From Desulfobacterales bacterium (lineage in GTDB: Bacteria > Desulfobacterota > UBA8473), in the NCBI GenBank assembly GCA_016209225.1, contig JACQWO010000042.1:1-54678 (forward strand): a stretch of 54,678 nucleotides of DNA, written 5' to 3'. Both the position numbers and the translations under genes were made by a program. Below the pieces are notes generated by a model. That model ran no database searches and had not been told where the DNA came from. It saw only the letters and a program-made list of their open reading frames with translations. Positions 31,777 through 41,834 of this stretch are shown here, piece after piece (position 1 is the first letter of the stretch; each line of letters opens with the position of its first letter).

Positions 31777-33362
31777 ATGCTAAGGGTCCTCACTCTCCTC
31801 TTTGTCAGGACCAGATCGTATATGAACCTGGTTACAAAGACTGCGGTAAAGAAACTTATTATAATACCGATGGTTAAAGTAACTGCAAACCCTTTGACAG
31901 GCCCTGTACCAAATTGAAATAAGAGGGCAGCAGTAACCAGTGTAGTAACATGGGTATCGATTATCGTCAGGAATGCCCTCTCATATCCAACATCAATAGC
32001 GGATCTCGGTGTTTTACCAAGCAAAAGTTCCTCTCTTATACGCTCAAGTATCAGAATGTTGGCATCCACAGCCATACCTATAGTCAAAACAATCCCTGCT
32101 ATTCCAGGCAGAGTGAGGGTTGCCTGGAAGGCAGCCATTGCTGCCATTATCAATATGATATTAAGGACCAATGCCATATTTGCAACAACACCAGAGAGCT
32201 TATAGTAGAACATCATAAATAAAATAACAACTGTCCCGCCAATAATTATGGACACAATGCCGCTATGGATAGAATCCCTGCCCAGAGATGGGCCAACAGT
32301 CCTCTCTTCAATGTACTTCACAGGGGCAGGAAGAGAGCCTGCCCTAAGAACAATGGCAAGATCATGTGCCTCCTCAGCGGTAAACGATCCTGTAATTTGA
32401 GCGCTACCGCCTGATATTCTCTCCTGGATAACCGGGGCAGAATAGACATTTTTGTCCAGAACTATGGCAAGTCGCTTATTTACATTTGCAGCGGTAATCC
32501 TGTCAAACAATCGTTTACCTCTGTTATCAAACTCCATAGTCACATACGGCGTCTGATACTGGCTGTCAATACGCACTTTTGCATTGGTTATAACATCACC
32601 GGTCATTAAGGTCTTCTCTTTTAATAGATACGGTTTATTTACAACCCTCTCAGCCTCTCTGCTCACAATCTTTTGGTATAGAACCTCGTCTCCTGGAGGT
32701 ATCCTCCCCCCTGATGCATCCTCAATACTGTGCTCCTCATCGACTAACTTGAATTCCAGAAGGGCAGTCTTCCCTATAAGGGCCTTGGCCCGCTTTATAT
32801 CTTTTATACCGGGAAGCTGAACAAGGATATTTTTTTCACCTTCCCTCTGGATAATCGGCTCGCTGACACCAAATTGGTCAATCCTGTTTCTGATGGTCTC
32901 CAGACCCTGGTCAATTGCAAACTTCTCTATATGTTCGACCTCCTTACCAGAAAGCCCTAATCTAACTGAGGATATTCCATTATAATCTTTTGTAGCCAGC
33001 TCCTTTAGATTGAAGAATTCAGAATCAAGAACCCCTTTAAATTTATCCATATACGCTGAGTTTTGAAACTCAACCAGTATCTCCTTGCCATTGACCCTTT
33101 CCAGCTTACTGTATCTGATCCCTTTCTTCAAAAGGCTATCCTTTAAATCCCCTGAAACTCTCTCAACCGCATTTTCTACTGCCTTAGAAGTCTCTACCTC
33201 TAAAAGCAGATGAGTGCCACCCTGAAGATCTAACCCCAATTTTATCTTTTTCTTTGGCCACCATCCAGGCAATTGATCAGAAATCGAAGCAGATAGATAA
33301 ACCAAAGAAACTATGGTAAATATCACAATCAGCAAGGCTTTCCATTTTAAATTACCGGGCAT
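31773..33362 (-). CDS. secD: Preprotein translocase subunit SecD
   Basis: A 529-residue protein with one N-terminal membrane segment, a large periplasmic P1 domain (starting GLDLQGGTHLLLEV) and five C-terminal membrane segments with the GMAVDANILILERIREE motif. Together with SecF (overlapping gene) and YajC (upstream on the same strand) it forms the SecDF-YajC accessory complex. The order yajC - methyltransferase - secD - secF has an unusual methyltransferase insertion. Confidence 0.96.
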   Translation of the reverse strand: MPGNLKWKALLIVIFTIVSLVYLSASISDQLPGWWPKKKIKLGLDLQGGTHLLLEVETSKAVENAVERVSGDLKDSLLKKGIRYSKLERVNGKEILVEFQNSAYMDKFKGVLDSEFFNLKELATKDYNGISSVRLGLSGKEVEHIEKFAIDQGLETIRNRIDQFGVSEPIIQREGEKNILVQLPGIKDIKRAKALIGKTALLEFKLVDEEHSIEDASGGRIPPGDEVLYQKIVSREAERVVNKPYLLKEKTLMTGDVITNAKVRIDSQYQTPYVTMEFDNRGKRLFDRITAANVNKRLAIVLDKNVYSAPVIQERISGGSAQITGSFTAEEAHDLAIVLRAGSLPAPVKYIEERTVGPSLGRDSIHSGIVSIIIGGTVVILFMMFYYKLSGVVANMALVLNIILIMAAMAAFQATLTLPGIAGIVLTIGMAVDANILILERIREELLLGKTPRSAIDVGYERAFLTIIDTHVTTLVTAALLFQFGTGPVKGFAVTLTIGIIISFFTAVFVTRFIYDLVLTKRRVRTLSI

Positions 33363-33407
33363 ACCCGTTCTCCAATTGTATTTATGGTCTTATTGCTCCC
33401 CAATCCT

Positions 33408-34040
33408 TCAGTTTTCTACCTTTGTTCCTTGAATCACCTTGTACAATTTAAAAGGCTTTACAGGGATCACCTGATTAACATTAATCCCGCTTGACTCTAA
33501 TGGTTCCAAAACATTAAGATCTGTAGCAAACCCTACTTTCCAGCATAAAGGAGAAATTATATCTTCAAGTTTACCCAGAAATCCGTTTCCACTCCTTGAG
33601 TGATTCACAACAATTATCTGTCCCCCATCTTTACATACCCTTTTCATTTCGTTACATACTCTCAAGGGGTCACTAACTGTTGTAACTACATAGGAAGCAA
33701 CAACTGCATCAAAGGTATTATCCTCAAAGTCCAGATTAAGGGCATCCATAACACTAAAGGTGATATGATTATTGTTGCGAACCTTAGAAGCCCTCTTCCT
33801 GGCCTTTGTAAGCATCTTTTCCGATATATCTATCCCGACTATGCTACAATTTGACGGGTATAACCCAAGTGTTAACCCTGTTCCTACACCAATCTCTAAA
33901 ATTTTGTGTTCTTCACCCACATTTAACAGGCTGATTGCCTTCTTTCTCCCCTGTTCCATAATCTTGCCGAATATCAAATCATAAACCGGGGAATACAAAG
34001 AGTACACTTTCCCAATGTAATTCGAGTTTATCTTAACCAC
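33408..34040 (-). CDS. Class I SAM-dependent methyltransferase
   Basis: A 210-residue methyltransferase with motif I ILEIGVGTGLTLGLYP, the acidic end of strand two VGIDIS, and motif IV region FDAVVASYVV. It resembles UbiE/phosphatidylethanolamine methyltransferase-like enzymes (FGKIMEQGRKKAISLL at the front). The substrate is unknown. It lies between yajC and secD, 15 and 45 bp away, so is co-transcribed. The start is a GTG next to a G-run; the exact start is less sure. Confidence 0.85.
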   Translation of the reverse strand: MVKINSNYIGKVYSLYSPVYDLIFGKIMEQGRKKAISLLNVGEEHKILEIGVGTGLTLGLYPSNCSIVGIDISEKMLTKARKRASKVRNNNHITFSVMDALNLDFEDNTFDAVVASYVVTTVSDPLRVCNEMKRVCKDGGQIIVVNHSRSGNGFLGKLEDIISPLCWKVGFATDLNVLEPLESSGINVNQVIPVKPFKLYKVIQGTKVEN

Positions 34041-34054
34041 CCCCCTTTACCTGT

Positions 34055-34375
34055 TTATTCTTTATCATTTCCCCCACCCAATCCTGCAATTTGGCCTCTG
34101 GAAACCTTTATCCTAACCTTATCCGCTATCTCCAGGGTAGCTATTGTATCAGTCAATCCTGTAATTCTTCCGTGAATACCACCAGAGGTTACAACCGTGT
34201 CACCCTTTCTGAGATTTTTTAGAACCTCCTTGTGTTCTTTTGCCCTTTTCTGTTGTGGTCTTATCAATAAGAAGTAAAAAATCACAAACATCAAGATCAA
34301 TGGAATAAAGGCACCCATCCCCTTTGCTCCACCAGCAATAGCATCACCACCCATGGCATAAGCAATATCAATCAA
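34055..34375 (-). CDS. yajC: Preprotein translocase subunit YajC
   Basis: A 106-residue protein with one N-terminal membrane helix (FIPLILMFVIFYFLLIRPQQKR) and the family's cytoplasmic tail (LRKGDTVVTSGGIHGRITGL). TTG 34375 is preferred because AGGAGG lies eight bases upstream; a GTG at 34384 overlaps that ribosome site. It heads the yajC-methyltransferase-secD-secF cluster, downstream of tgt and queA, a widely conserved neighbourhood. Confidence 0.93.
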   Translation of the reverse strand: MIDIAYAMGGDAIAGGAKGMGAFIPLILMFVIFYFLLIRPQQKRAKEHKEVLKNLRKGDTVVTSGGIHGRITGLTDTIATLEIADKVRIKVSRGQIAGLGGGNDKE

Positions 34376-34625
34376 AAAAATCACCTCCTTGACAATGTTT
34401 ATTTAGGTTGAAGGCTATAAAAACCCCTAAAAGTCTTCCGCCTTCAGTCCATCTACCTATTTAAGTTAACCCTTATATCCTAATCCTCAGCGATAGTCAA
34501 ATATTATGTCTCAAATTTTCTACAACTTATTGAAATTATTTTCATTCTGACTCCTGATTTCTCAAGTTAAGTGCCTAAAGTGAGCTAAAGTTTAAAGTGC
34601 CTAAAGTTATTTAAAAAGGAAATTC

Positions 34626-36802
<2,177 letters not shown>

Positions 36803-36821
36803 TGTAACCTCGACTGATAAA

Positions 36822-36912
36822 CCGTGAATCGTAAGTCGTGAGTCGTGAGTTGGGAATGGAAATGGGGCTTTTATTTTTATTCGACTTACGACTTACGATT
36901 CACGACTTACGA
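36822..36912. repeat. TCGTAAGTCGTGAGTCGTGA hairpin repeat
   Basis: The left side repeats GTAAGTCGTGAGTCGTGAGT. The right side repeats its complement ACTTACGACTTACGATTCACG. The two sides can pair into a long hairpin between queA and the DUF2065 gene. It could act as a terminator or be a selfish repeat; it is one of several such families here. Confidence 0.6.
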
Positions 36913-37104
36913 TTATTCCCCTGCTCTTGAAATATAGATGAAGAGAAGGCCTACACCCATGGCGATAAATCCAAAGAGCCGCAGTACATTGTCTGAAACC
37001 TCTGGAAGCCTACTTATCATCTTCTTAAACTTATCAGGAAAGACAAAATACGGCAATCCCTCAATTATTAATACAAGACCCAAAACAGACAAAAAATACC
37101 TCAA
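36913..37104 (-). CDS. DUF2065-family small membrane protein
   Basis: A 63-residue protein with two membrane helices (residues about 3-20 and 42-59) separated by FPDKFKKMISRLPEVSDNVLR, the pattern of the YjeT/DUF2065 family. Function is unknown. It begins with TTG after a short G-run. It may continue the queA transcript or be separate from it, since a hairpin repeat lies between them. Confidence 0.8.
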   Translation of the reverse strand: MRYFLSVLGLVLIIEGLPYFVFPDKFKKMISRLPEVSDNVLRLFGFIAMGVGLLFIYISRAGE

Positions 37105-37120
37105 AACATTCCCCTATTTA

Positions 37121-37163
37121 GGGGCTGTTGCCCAAACGGAAATTCCCTTGAGCAACAGCCCCT
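37121..37163. terminator. GGGGCTGTTGC hairpin (terminator-like repeat)
   Basis: AGGGGCTGTTGC pairs with GCAACAGCCCCT across a loop with CCAAACGGAAATTCCCTTGA. It lies just upstream of the DUF2065 gene. The same core occurs in the terminator at 12407 and in a larger form at 52706, so it is a dispersed hairpin as well as a possible terminator. Confidence 0.55.
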
Positions 37164-37312
37164 TTATACAAAACTGTCGAGAAAATATCTTAATTTTTTC
37201 TTTGATTATTGTCAAGAAATTACAGAGAAGCTCTGAAAAACTAAATAATCAGGGTATGTATTATTGGAAAGATTTGGTTGAATTATTCCTTACCTTCTGA
37301 TAGGATATTTTT

Positions 37313-37458
37313 TTGAAAAAGTACCCTTGAGAGCGAATTCATGAGAGTAGAGGAGCAGAAAGGTGGTTACTACTCTTCTACTCTTCCAATTTTCAATGGA
37401 GCGAGCTTAGATGGGTCAAAAAAATTTATGCTGAAGCGAAAAGGGATACTTTTTCAAG
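37313..37458. repeat. Inverted-repeat element TTGAAAAAGTACCCTT
   Basis: TTGAAAAAGTACCCTT (37313-37328) is repeated inverted as AAGGGATACTTTTTCAA (37441-37457), one base longer. Inside is a second inverted pair (AGAGTAGAGGAGCAG and CTACTCTTCTACTCT). No gene is seen. It may be a small mobile repeat or the regulatory leader of the permease gene at 37532. The sequence does not show the features of a cyclic-di-AMP riboswitch that I can recognise. Confidence 0.45.
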
Positions 37459-37531
37459 GCTCTCGATAGTTGTTGCTTATCCATCAAAAGAAACCAAAAA
37501 AGCACTTAAGCAAAGCAGAAGCAAGTTTTCT

Positions 37532-39532
37532 ATGCCTACAAACTCCCTTTACGCACGTATTAAACATGCCCTCCTGGGAGAGACCCGTAATCCTTTAGAT
37601 CCTAATATCTTTCATACCCTGGCTTTGACTGCCTTCCTTGCCTGGGTTGGGCTTGGTGCCGATGGGCTGTCATCCTCCTGCTATGGCCCGGAAGAGGCCT
37701 TCCATGCCCTGGGTGCCCACCGCTATCTGGCATTATATCTAAGCGCAGCCACGGCAATAACCATCTTTGTTATCTCTGCCAGCTATTCCCAGTTAATCGA
37801 ACTCTTCCCTTCCGGAGGCGGGGGATATTTAGTAGCCTCCAAGTTGCTGGGAAGTAAAATCGGCCTGGTTTCAGGTACCGCCCTTGTAGTGGACTACGTT
37901 CTGACCATCGCCGTTTCTATGGCCAGCGGAACAGATGCTATCTTCAGTTTTCTTCCCATTGACTTTCAACCCTATAAATTGATTGTCACCATATTCTTTA
38001 CCTTGTTTTTAATTACGATCAACCTGAAAGGGCTTAAGGAATCAATCAAGTTCTTGCTCCCCATCTTTATGGTCTTTCTCCTGACCCATATGGTGGTGGT
38101 CTTTTACGGGGTCTTTCGCCATGTGGGGGACTTGCCCAACTTGATAGTCACAACAAAGGATAGCACCCTCACCGACATCCAAACCCTGGGTTTTTTCCCT
38201 GTCCTCTATATCTTTATGAGGGCATTTTCTCTGGGCGGCGGCACATTCACCGGGATAGAAGCGGTCAGTAACGGGATGCAGGCATTGAAAGAACCTCGCG
38301 TTCATACAGGGCGTCGTACCATGCTTTACATGTCCATCTCCCTGGCTTTCATGGCCGGTGGGATTATCCTCTCCTACCTCTTAAACCAAACCTATCATAA
38401 AGCCGGACAGACCCTCAATGCCACTCTGGTTCAGGACCTGATCAATTCATGGAACTTAGGTTCTAACCATCTCGGATATGGCTTCTGGCTTATAACCTTA
38501 CTTTCTGAAGGGGCATTGCTTTTTGTGGCTGCCCAGAGTGGGTTTGTTGCTGGTCCACGTGTATTGGCCAATATGGCTGTGGATAACTGGGTACCCAGGC
38601 AGTTCTCTCATCTTTCTGAAAGACTGGTCATTAAAAATGGCATTTATATTATGGGACTTTCTTCTATCGCCATTCTTCTGATTGCCAGGGGTAAGGTCAG
38701 TTTTCTGATCGTCCTCTATAGCATTAACGTCTTTATTACTTTTTCGCTGGCTCAGTTGGGGATGTGTATCCACTGGTGGCGAGCCCGCCGGCAGGATCAG
38801 CGCTGGTCAAAAAAAATAGGTATTAACTTCATAGGCCTCATAGTAACTGCATCTATCCTGATAGTAACCCTCTCTATAAAATTCTTTGAAGGAGGCTGGC
38901 TGACCATCCTGATTACCGGCTCCTTTGTCATAGGTTGTTTGATGACCCGTAAACATTATGATGGGGTGGAATGCTGTTTAAGAAGCCTGGATGACATCTT
39001 ATTAAGCCTGCCCGCCCCGGAAATGCCTGCGGAAAGGCCATTCCGTAACCCTCAGTCACCCACAGCGGTATTGCTTGTTTCAGCCTACAGCGGCTTGGGG
39101 GTTCATTCCTTTCTCTCTATTCAAAAACTATTCCCTAATTATTATAAGAATTTTATCTTTATATCAGCCGGGGTAGTAGATTCCAGCCGCTTTAAAGGGG
39201 TGGAAGAGTTGGCTCAGTTGCAAAAATCCGTGGAGATGATGCTGCTCCAATACGTAGACCTGGCTACCCGCTTCGGGTTCCATGCCGAATTCCGGTGCCG
39301 TTTCGGGACTGACCGGCTGGATGAAATCGAGGCATTATGTCAGGATGTGATCAAGGAGTTCCCTCGTACCGTCTTTTTTGCAGGCAAATTGATCTTCCAG
39401 CAAGAAAACTCGCTAAACCGATTTCTACATAATCAGGCTGCCTTAGCCACACAACGAAGGTTACAGTACCAGGGTTTGCAGATGGTCGTCCTACCCATTC
39501 GGGCCATGCCGAGAGAAACCTCTCCTATGTGA
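37532..39532 (+). CDS. APC-superfamily permease, KimA-like (probable K+ or amino-acid importer)
   Basis: A 666-residue membrane transporter with about 12 hydrophobic segments up to residue about 485 and a cytoplasmic C-terminal domain of about 180 residues. The phrase LGADGLSSSCYGPEEAF in the first helix region and the overall length match KimA/YdaO-type potassium importers of the APC superfamily more than plain amino-acid permeases. The tail (ending VVLPIRAMPRETSPM) resembles a Usp-like domain. It is a single-gene unit in the opposite direction to its neighbours, with inverted repeats upstream and a MITE-like element downstream. The start ATG has only a weak ribosome site (AGAAGCAAG). The substrate is inferred. 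Confidence 0.78.
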   Translation: MPTNSLYARIKHALLGETRNPLDPNIFHTLALTAFLAWVGLGADGLSSSCYGPEEAFHALGAHRYLALYLSAATAITIFVISASYSQLIELFPSGGGGYLVASKLLGSKIGLVSGTALVVDYVLTIAVSMASGTDAIFSFLPIDFQPYKLIVTIFFTLFLITINLKGLKESIKFLLPIFMVFLLTHMVVVFYGVFRHVGDLPNLIVTTKDSTLTDIQTLGFFPVLYIFMRAFSLGGGTFTGIEAVSNGMQALKEPRVHTGRRTMLYMSISLAFMAGGIILSYLLNQTYHKAGQTLNATLVQDLINSWNLGSNHLGYGFWLITLLSEGALLFVAAQSGFVAGPRVLANMAVDNWVPRQFSHLSERLVIKNGIYIMGLSSIAILLIARGKVSFLIVLYSINVFITFSLAQLGMCIHWWRARRQDQRWSKKIGINFIGLIVTASILIVTLSIKFFEGGWLTILITGSFVIGCLMTRKHYDGVECCLRSLDDILLSLPAPEMPAERPFRNPQSPTAVLLVSAYSGLGVHSFLSIQKLFPNYYKNFIFISAGVVDSSRFKGVEELAQLQKSVEMMLLQYVDLATRFGFHAEFRCRFGTDRLDEIEALCQDVIKEFPRTVFFAGKLIFQQENSLNRFLHNQAALATQRRLQYQGLQMVVLPIRAMPRETSPM

Positions 39533-39656
39533 AGCAGTTTTGACCAATACTGACGGCACAGGATTCTTCTTGACATACCATATGTTGTAGTATAGATTAG
39601 CCGCTATACAATATAGCAGTAACTAACTCGTTGTTACCAAAAACACATGTAACTGC

Positions 39657-39778
39657 TCAGGTGGATAGGCTGTAGGCAGTTAGCCTGTAGGAGGAAATCA
39701 TGCTCAACCATACTAAGCTCAGAGCACCTTGATTCGGTCAATGCGCAGTGACTAACAGCCTTCAGCCTATCTACCTGA
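39657..39778. mobile_element. MITE-like element, family 2 (copy B)
   Basis: A 122-bp element with 16-bp terminal inverted repeats (TCAGGTGGATAGGCTG and CAGCCTATCTACCTGA, 15 of 16 matching). The interior shares a stretch of over 40 bp with the element at 29501 in reverse orientation. It carries no gene. It ends 38 bp before the first conserved codon of the metallo-beta-lactamase-fold gene and may have displaced that gene's leader. Confidence 0.75.
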
Positions 39779-39815
39779 ATTAGTTACGAACACATTAAAA
39801 CAGGGGAACACTAAA

Positions 39816-40613
39816 ATCAACTTAAACCTCTGTACCCTCGCCAGTGGAAGTAAAGGAAATGCAATCTATGTTGAAGCCGGTAAAACAAAGGTTCTTATCG
39901 ATGCCGGTTTAAGTGGTAGAGAAACCCGCAGGAGACTCCAGAGTATAGATGTTCATGTAGAAGACCTGGACGCCATAATCGTTTCTCATGAGCATACCGA
40001 CCATATTCAGGGACTTAAAGCATTGTCCAATCAACTGAACCTGCCTGTATACATAAACCATTCTACTCTTTCCAATATGAAAGGACCGGGGATCAAAGGA
40101 GATGTAAGGGAATTTAATACAGGGGGGGCATTCTTACTTCAAGATATGTTCTTCCAGTCATTTTCAGTTCCCCATGATGCTGCTGACCCCGTTGGGTTTA
40201 CAATAGAATACAAAGAAGTAAAAATAGGCATCGCTACAGACCTGGGGTTTCCAACAAGGCTTGTAACAGAGAGGTTAAAAAAATGCGACCTTCTTATCCT
40301 GGAGTCTAATCACGATGAAGAGATGCTAAAGTTGGGACCGTATCCCTGGGAAGTAAAACAGAGGATTAAAAGCCGCCTCGGACATCTCTCTAATCATCAG
40401 GCAGAAACCCTCATCAAAGAGGTATATCATGCAGGTCTTAGGCATGTCATTTTATTCCATCTTAGTGAGATAAATAATAGTCCCCAAAAGGCCGGCGAAG
40501 GGATCAGTCTTCTCCTAAAAAACCCCAGGTATCATCCAATCAGTCTCTCTCTTGCAGTCCAGCACACAGTTGGCAAAATGGTCTCCCTCGCTCCTGAAAA
40601 CAAGTGGATATGA
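39816..40613 (+). CDS. Metallo-beta-lactamase-fold hydrolase (YycJ/WalJ-like), no standard start codon
   Basis: The reading frame encodes a MBL-fold protein of about 265 residues beginning INLNLCTLASGSKGNAIYVE and continuing VLIDAGLSG, VSHEHTDH (metal ligands), then LGFPTRLV, LILESNHDEEML, LGHLSNHQ and VILFHLSEINN. This is the layout of YycJ-like nucleases or phosphodiesterases. No ATG, GTG or TTG is in frame between the last upstream stop (near 39751) and codon 70 (TTG at 40023); using that TTG would delete the HxHxDH ligands. I therefore place the start at or near 39810-39816 (ACT AAA ATC), behind GGGG at 39802, as a noncanonical or damaged start. Family assignment is firm; whether the gene is translated is open. 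Confidence 0.75.
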   Translation: MNLNLCTLASGSKGNAIYVEAGKTKVLIDAGLSGRETRRRLQSIDVHVEDLDAIIVSHEHTDHIQGLKALSNQLNLPVYINHSTLSNMKGPGIKGDVREFNTGGAFLLQDMFFQSFSVPHDAADPVGFTIEYKEVKIGIATDLGFPTRLVTERLKKCDLLILESNHDEEMLKLGPYPWEVKQRIKSRLGHLSNHQAETLIKEVYHAGLRHVILFHLSEINNSPQKAGEGISLLLKNPRYHPISLSLAVQHTVGKMVSLAPENKWI

Positions 40614-40636
40614 AAAAAATACCTCTGAAAACAAAT

Positions 40637-41743
40637 TCATAACTTCACCAGATCATATTCTCTTGTTCCCAATCCGATTTCCTCTCCATACTCCAATTGG
40701 GTTCTCCAATCCAGGTGCGGATAGACGCCTTTGAATTTATCCTCTCCCGGATTGAAGTTATCCTTCAAGGCTGAATTTTGATTGCCTATCTGTTGATTAA
40801 CCAGGTCTACGGAGGCCTGATCAATGGCCACAGGATCAGTGGAAGCAACGATACCCACATCAGGAACAATAGGCACATCAGAACATGGATAACAGTCACA
40901 TGCAGGGCTAACATGGGTAATAAAATTTATAAATATCGCCCTCTTTTCCTTGCCCTTAAGCACACCAAGGGTATACTCTGCCATCTTCTTCTGGAAAACG
41001 CTGCTCGTCTCATTCCATTTGACCTGAATAGCCCCTTCTTTACAGATCAAAAAACACTCTCCGCATCCTATGCATCTTTCAGGGTCAATCCTTGACTTCT
41101 TATCCACGATTGATAGAGCCTCCTGAGCACACCAATTGAGGCACTCACCGCAGCCAACACAGATTTTTGTGTTAACCTCTGGATTGACATTTGAATGCTG
41201 TTGGAGCTTCCCTGCCCGGGAGGCGCAACCCATCCCCACGTTCTTTATGGTTCCCCCAAAGCCGGAAAGCTCATGGCCCTTAAAATGTGCTACACTGATT
41301 ATGCTGTCACTATGAAAGATATCATGTCCGATACTTACCTCTTTAAATATCCCTTTGTTAATCTTGACCTTAACAGCGCTGCCCCCCTTGAGCCCGTCAC
41401 CGATTATCAAAGGTGCGCCGACTACAGCATAGTCAAAACCGTTTTCAATAGCCGTTATTATGTGGGAGACAGCATCACCCCTGCCCAGGCTGTAAAGGGT
41501 ACCGCAGTCAGTGAGAAACGGTTTGCCCCCATGTTTCTTCACAATGTCTACGATCTGCCTAATCAAAACAGGACTTATATAACTCGTATTGCCCCGTTCA
41601 CCAAAATGCACCTTTATGGCAACCAAACTCCCTTTCTTGATTTTAGAATCTAAACCTGTACGATCCAAGAGAGAAGCCAATTTAACAAAGATATTTTTCT
41701 TGGGAGTAACCCGTAAGTCCGAGTAAAATACCTGGCTAGCCAT
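40637..41743 (-). CDS. DUF362-domain protein with two [4Fe-4S] clusters
   Basis: A 368-residue protein: DUF362 domain split around a ferredoxin insert (CVGCGECLNWCAQEA and CIGCGECFLICKEGA, residues about 195-240), plus further Cys in HVSPACDCYPCSD. ATG 41743 lies seven bases after AGGAGGG; two codons earlier is a TTG. Proteins of this sort are common in anaerobes and have no settled function. It is an orphan between a MBL-fold gene (convergent) and lptD (same strand, 92 bp upstream). Confidence 0.88.
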   Translation of the reverse strand: MASQVFYSDLRVTPKKNIFVKLASLLDRTGLDSKIKKGSLVAIKVHFGERGNTSYISPVLIRQIVDIVKKHGGKPFLTDCGTLYSLGRGDAVSHIITAIENGFDYAVVGAPLIIGDGLKGGSAVKVKINKGIFKEVSIGHDIFHSDSIISVAHFKGHELSGFGGTIKNVGMGCASRAGKLQQHSNVNPEVNTKICVGCGECLNWCAQEALSIVDKKSRIDPERCIGCGECFLICKEGAIQVKWNETSSVFQKKMAEYTLGVLKGKEKRAIFINFITHVSPACDCYPCSDVPIVPDVGIVASTDPVAIDQASVDLVNQQIGNQNSALKDNFNPGEDKFKGVYPHLDWRTQLEYGEEIGLGTREYDLVKL

Positions 41744-41834
41744 AAACAATCCCTCCTATAACTTTCCTCTACCTTCTGTTTTTTTCAACCGTGAACCGAT
41801 AACCGTAAACCGTGAACGGTTACTTTTTGGTTAA

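Noticed and set aside
37105-37531. Cyclic-di-AMP (ydaO-type) riboswitch in front of the KimA-like gene
   Set aside because: The region consists of inverted repeats unlike the riboswitch core; I see none of its conserved blocks, though only a covariance search would settle it.
40023-40613. A 196-codon frame starting at TTG 40023 as the full metallo-beta-lactamase-fold gene
   Set aside because: The conserved metal-binding part and N-terminal strands are encoded in the same frame upstream to 39816, so this start would give a nonfunctional fragment.
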